NCBI RefSeq assembly: GCF_002994745.2
Contig: NC_037089.1
Location: 2,830,001 to 2,894,000 of the forward strand
Direction: 5' to 3'
Source of the DNA: Rosa chinensis
Taxonomy: Eukaryota > Streptophyta > Magnoliopsida > Rosales > Rosaceae
Length of the DNA: 64,000 bases
Below, piece by piece: positions 59,164 through 64,000 of the stretch. Within the stretch, counting starts at the first letter, position 1, and each line of letters opens with the position of its first letter. Under the pieces are notes generated by a model. It ran no database searches. It saw only the letters and a list, made by a program, of their open reading frames with translations, and had not been told where the DNA came from. The translations under genes were made by a program, and so were the position numbers.

Positions 59164-59639
59164 GGGGAAAAGAAATACTAAGGTGTCGCTCTCACATACA
59201 TCTCCCTACATGCAAATCAAATGCAATGCATTCTTCCCCAAAACCGGTCTTCCCAACTATAACCTCCTCCCTTGGCCCCAAATACAACCAAACCGGAAAC
59301 TAGGAAATCTTTTTTTTTTTTTTAATAAACTAGGAAATCTTTTTTATCTGTTTATTTTAGGATTAAACATAAAATAGAACCCAAAATTTTGGTATGTAAT
59401 TTCGCACTTACTATATACATATTCATGCAAATCGTCGATTCATTTATTACATTAACGAGATATCAAACATGACTCGAAGTGTTTGGTAGTTAATTTTTCA
59501 TACAGTTACTTAGCATTAATCGTGATCATACAAAATTGTCAATTTTAACTGTCGGGTAATGTAGTTTATAAGATCAATCTGACGTGAGCCTCGATGTAAT
59601 ATTTCAAACCGAATATACCTCTAACATCGGCCCAAGCGA
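59164..59639. other. Intergenic; upstream region of EBF1
   Basis: A/T-rich, with a poly-T/A run at about 59310-59325 and a duplicated ACTAGGAAATCTTTTT word. No gene is seen. Confidence 0.45.
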
Positions 59640-60340
59640 TCCAATATAGAAATGTCAAAACAATTAGCATTACTTTTGACGATTTGACCAAAGAACGGGA
59701 CAATATACAAGATTCAACATATTCTGAATAAACGTTTTAAAAGATCAAAATCAATATATGAATGTGAACGGAATTTCTACCAAAATCAAGCATATGGCAT
59801 CTAGATTTTTTCCCCTATTATGTGAAAAATAAATCTGATGTGATTAACGCATTTCACGGTTTGACCAACAAAACAGATAAATAATTTTGCATTTTATGAA
59901 CAAATGTTTTGAAAAGATTAAAAGATAGTATATGAACGTGAATGAAATTTGTACCAAATCCAGTACATTACATTCAAATTTTTATTTTTTATATGGATTA
60001 CATATCTAAGGCCGTTAACACCGCGTTTAACGGTTTGACAGACAAAATAGACAATATTCATGATTTTGCATAAACAATTAAAAGTTAGGGTATAAATGTG
60101 AACGAAATTTATATAAAATTCAGTGTATGGCATTCATGTTTTTCTTCCTTTATGTAAAAACATACCTAACGCAATTTACGCTAGGTTTGACTATGTGACC
60201 GTCGAAACAGAAAATTTACAACATTCTACATATTCTAAATAAATACTTTAAACAATAAAAAGTTGGTATATGAATATAAGCAAAAATTCTATTAAAAATA
60301 GTTACGGCATCTGGATATTTCTCCTTATATACAGAGAACT
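59640..60340. repeat. Degenerate tandem repeat, monomer about 160-177 bp, four copies
   Basis: The landmark TATATGAATGTGAACGGAAT and its variants recur near 59753, 59930, 60089 and 60265. Each is followed by an ATGGCATCTAGATTTTT-like word. A second landmark, ACGGTTTGACCAACAAAACA and variants, recurs near 59679, 59856, 60030 and 60183. Units are strongly diverged. The monomer length is that of a plant satellite. Confidence 0.75.
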
Positions 60341-60359
60341 TATTAAACAATTACAATCA

Positions 60360-60475
60360 AAGTGGTGTTAGCTCAGTGGTTAGAGCACCCACTACCTAAG
60401 AACCAGGTCATGGGTTCAAGTCACCATGGGATTAGAGTAAAATCCTTTAATAATCTTTTTTTATTTAAAATAAAA
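60360..60475 (+). mobile_element. SINE-like tRNA-derived repeat
   Basis: GTTAGCTCAGTGGTTAGAGC is a good tRNA A box with a pairing D-arm (GCTC/GAGC). GGGTTCAAGTCAC is the B box. The anticodon and acceptor stems do not pair, and a poly-T/A-rich AAATA tail follows, so this is a SINE or tRNA-derived remnant and not a working tRNA gene. Confidence 0.6.
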
Positions 60476-63255
60476 AATAAAATAAAATAAAATAAAAATT
60501 AAACGATTACAATCGATAAATATGATTTACATATGCATAAATTAGAGTATGAATATATATTCAACGTACTTTAATATATTTTAAAAATGTAAGTAAGCCT
60601 GTCAAAAATTGGAACAATTTGTAGGTAACATTTTTTACTCTACAGCCCCTTATTTGATGCATTCTACAACATCTTTTTTAAGAATTGGGGACAAATCCAC
60701 CAAGAAAAAATGCACTAATTTGACCAACTGTTTATGCTTAAGTGTTTGTTTAATTATAATTTAGCCCTTGCTGTTAGACTGTAGTAGAGCTTGGAGATTT
60801 TTCTATTCATAATGGAAAATAGTTAACTATAAGATTCATGCATTGTGTCAAAACTTTGTAACATGTTGTGTCCAATGGTTGGTAGTTTATTCTTCTAAAA
60901 AAAAAAAGGTTGGTAGTTTATTTTCCATTCAAATTTAGTCATTTTACAAAGTTGGGTGATCTTTTCCAATGGATTACCAATTATGGTTGGTAAACTTTCA
61001 TTTACCAAGTTTATAAAAGGTATTGATTTGTTAATCACCATTCATTGAATCGAAACACTGTGGTCCAACAACCCCTTTTCCATACAAATGAGAATCCAGC
61101 AAAGGATGGAATTATACCCTCACAAAATGGAAGAAGAATTAAAAAAAGTAGAGCAGTTAGCTTGTCATTGTTTTAATAATAAGATGCAGTTTCATATTAC
61201 TCAAATGGGAATGAGATAAAACATTAAATAGGTGATCCTCTTGTCATCAAAAAATAAAATAAAAATAATAGGTGATCCTCTCCCACTAGGGTTTTGACAA
61301 AGTGGATGAAAGTGCTCACAGTGCATATAGATTGCTAGTTAAGGTGAAGCTGTGTGTTTTCCTAGTCTGGATAGAAACAAATGGGTTAGATTAGAGATTC
61401 CATCTTTTGTAGCAGCTATATACTTTCCTTTCTTAATCAGCTTTCCTAATCAACTTGGTTAACAATGATAGCACAACTTGGTTAACAATGATAACACACA
61501 ACTAGTGACAGCAAACCAGGGATCACAAGGTTTTCTAAGGGGTCACTTTCTCAATCATCGATATGAATAATTATTTCCAATTTGGGCCAATCTCTACTTT
61601 ACTTTTGCTTTATTATTTTTCAAGATTAGATTTAAAAGAAATCCGTATTATTATTAACATTGGTTGAAGTTTTTGGACAGGTTCAATTCATTCATTAATT
61701 GAAACCGTGTTTATATATAAGACAAGTGGTTGTTAAATTGTGATATCCAGCTGAAACAGAATCAGTCTAATAATTACTTAATTAGTAACTACATGATGAC
61801 TTGAATAGGGAGCTTGGAACCATCTCAAGTGCACTATAACTACACACTACGACTAATGAGAGTATTAATACTATTTAAAACGAGCTAGGGGCTACCTCAA
61901 AAAAAAAACGAGCTAGGGGCAAAACCACTGCGATCCATGAAAGGTTAATCGATCTTATCATTCCTTTCAAAAAAAAAAAATTCGATCTTATCATTAACAA
62001 GGGGGTAAATTAACACTAATTAATTGCAATTGCCATTTAGCTATTAAATACTTTTGTTATAGTGTTAGAATGTAAGAGTTGTCACTGACTATAAAGATAA
62101 GAGAGTTTTAGAGAAAGCTACTAACATGTCTATAATTTATAAAACTTAGATGTAAGTTACGTAGTTAACTAGAACTATTTAATTAAACTATTTTGATATA
62201 TTTTTTCAGAGACATTAATTGTTTTATTGTATTGGAAGTTTTCTTCTTGATTTTCCTCTAGATTGTTAGATGAATTATCCAATGACGACTTAATGTTAAG
62301 TGTGTAAATGTTGAAGGAGTCCAGGAAGTTGCCTGTAATCCAGACCGGCCGTACAAATAATACAAGTCAAAATGCAGACTTGAAATTCAGGGTTCAATTC
62401 ATTCACTTAGAACGAAGAAGTGGTCAAAATTTGTTTCCTATAACAGCCACAGCAGAGAGTCGGATTCACACAATGCATGTGTGTATATATATACAAAGCA
62501 TCTTGTATCGACGTATATAATATGATATGTTTTGGTAGGCTAGAAAGAATTTTAAACACGGTTTAGGAGAGGCAAAGGTACTCAACTGTCATATTCCCAC
62601 TTGGGTTCTCTTCTCCTGGACAAATCACAGTGGTGTGACTAGTGAGGTTATGTGCATGAATTTGCATTTTTCAAAGATAATATTAATCTTTTAATTATGT
62701 AGGTCCAATGCATATATGGCTCAAAATATCAACATTTTAGACTTAATTGGTGGGTTAGGGTTTTGAAAATAATGTGGGTTACAATCGATGGATCGCTTTC
62801 AAAAACCTCTAGAGGCTACAAGAATTGGCTTTTCCTTGTGGGTTTTCATTTCTTTGCTTTTTCTATAATTGAAAGTCACTATATTTCTTTTGGTTCAAGA
62901 CTACGCCAAGCTACCGACCATTTCCTTCTCTCCATATCCTTTTTTTTTTATTCTTCTTCTGAATTCTTGTGGTTTACATTTTTTGTTTTGTTTTCGTTCA
63001 ATATCCATTTCTTGTAACTTGGTTAACGTCTGATTGTACACATACTGAAAGCCATTAGCTTACCTCATCATTCTATATTGACACAAGGTAGCTTAGGGCA
63101 TCCATTACAATATCAACTGATCCTCTTATTCTTATCTATTATATATTTATTTGGTTTTTTTTTAAGGGGTTTAGTATTCTTATCTATTTAGTGTTTATTA
63201 TATATTTGAAAGTACCCGGGTGGTGAATTAGCACTCCTAATCAATCATCAATTAA
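60476..63255. other. Intergenic, nothing recognised
   Basis: A/T-rich. Small local duplications occur at about 61457-61494 (AACTTGGTTAACAATGAT twice) and 61879-61923 (ACGAGCTAGGGGC twice). Short frames at 62308-62520 and 62763-63017 have no domain. No RNA gene was recognised. Confidence 0.5.
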
Positions 63256-64000
63256 CTTGCCTCTCTTGACTACGCGCCTAGAACGCGCCTTGAGAAAAAG
63301 AAAAAACAGTGAGAGTGTGGGGTTCTCTCCCGGTCGAACGCCGCCGGCATCTTCTGCCGCTGCGTCTCGGCCGGGAGGGATTTGTCTGGAGGCGGCCGTT
63401 TTTGATTGGCTCTACCTTTTGTCTACCATCTCATGCTGGTGTTTGGTGTGGTTAGGAGGAGGGTGTGTGTGTGTGTCAGTTGCAGATCCGCCGTCGGCCG
63501 TGAAGGAAGGTAGATCCGAATGCAGCGGTGGCTTTGAGAGGGTTTGGGGGTTCTGTGTCCCGATCTGGTGTCCTCTTGTTTCCAGATCGAACTTGTCTGG
63601 GCGCGTAGCTGGTTGTATTGAGGATCTCTGGTGATCTGATGTCAGATCGGATTCTCAGTCAGGTTTCCAGTGAGCTGTTCCAGGGGTTGGGTGTTGTACG
63701 GTGCGGTGGGCTATGGATCTGGATTGGGAGGCTTCGATGGCTGGGACGGTTGGCCTTGATCATCAACTGATGGCAGTGTTGGTGGAGGTTCTGAGGGGCG
63801 GCATAAGGTGGTTTTGATGGTAGCAGAGGCGGGAGGGCTCCTGGGGTTGGGCTGGGTTACTGGAGTTGGGCGGGGCTGTCCTGAGTTGGGCCCTGGCCTT
63901 GTCCCGAGGGCCTACCCAGTTTTGGATCTGGTTGTGTTGGCCCAGGAGAAGTGCTGCATCTCCTTTTGTTTTTTCGTTGCTTGTTGTTGTTCTGTTGTTT
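63256..64000 (+). other. GC-rich block running off the window; possible LINE 5' end or gene start
   Basis: From about 63280 the G/C content rises abruptly after a long A/T-rich region. Words such as GGTCTGGCCGGGAGGG, G-rich TGGGCTGGG stretches and a T/G-rich end are reminiscent of 5' untranslated regions of plant L1-type LINEs. A 125-codon frame (63257-63634) has no recognised domain. The feature continues beyond 64000, so it cannot be settled here. Confidence 0.25.

Noticed and set aside
60360..60435. A tRNA gene suggested by good A and B boxes
   Set aside because: The acceptor and anticodon arms do not pair and an A/T-rich SINE-like tail follows.

Overview
This is plant nuclear DNA, almost certainly from a eudicot. 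The base composition and transposon style suggest Rosaceae, but that is an impression and was not tested. There are no bacterial features. Only three intact-looking host genes are visible, all in the right-hand third: a CBL-interacting protein kinase of the CIPK24/SOS2 type (48101-52255, +, 14 coding exons), a small secreted cysteine-rich peptide of the EPF-like family (53349-52913, -, 2 exons) and an EIN3-binding F-box protein of the EBF1/2 type (58937-56403, -, 2 coding exons).

The left 45 kb is repeats in layers. About 345-10010 is a decayed Mutator-like element (MULE). It carries a MuDR-type transposase (-) and, on the other strand, a captured multi-exon Ulp1/C48 cysteine-protease gene. 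Its introns and other non-coding parts are seeded with one short palindrome, CAATAGACGTCTATTG, and a dense block of the same motif lies upstream of the protease gene. A hairpin and a MITE follow at about 10.05-10.49 kb.

12760-35500 is a three-level nest that can be resolved to the base. A Ty1/copia element (-, TSD AAGGT, 219-bp LTRs) has one LTR split by a Ty3/gypsy Tat-like element (+, TSD ATAAT). That gypsy insertion is a tandem LTR-internal-LTR-internal-LTR array. Its second internal region has lost about 8.8 kb and was then hit by a 2438-bp solo LTR of another gypsy type (-, TSD CGCTA). The solo LTR holds nine tandem hairpins with different stems and one shared apical sequence. The first gypsy copy has gag, protease, RT, RNase H and integrase, plus a long antisense extra ORF between integrase and the next LTR.

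About 37.4-44.9 kb is an endogenous pararetrovirus (Caulimoviridae-like) with leader, Met-tRNA primer site, movement protein, coat protein, protease, RT, RNase H, an unrecognised C-terminal region and a 35S-like promoter. It is broken by stops and frameshifts. SINE-like tRNA-derived repeats occur at 45.6, 47.5 and 60.4 kb. A degenerate ~175-bp tandem repeat lies at 59.6-60.3 kb. GC-rich blocks at 46.7-47.3 and 63.3-64.0 kb may be LINE 5' ends. Premature stops in the elements are strongly biased towards TAG at places where a CAG glutamine is likely, as expected from long-term cytosine methylation and deamination.
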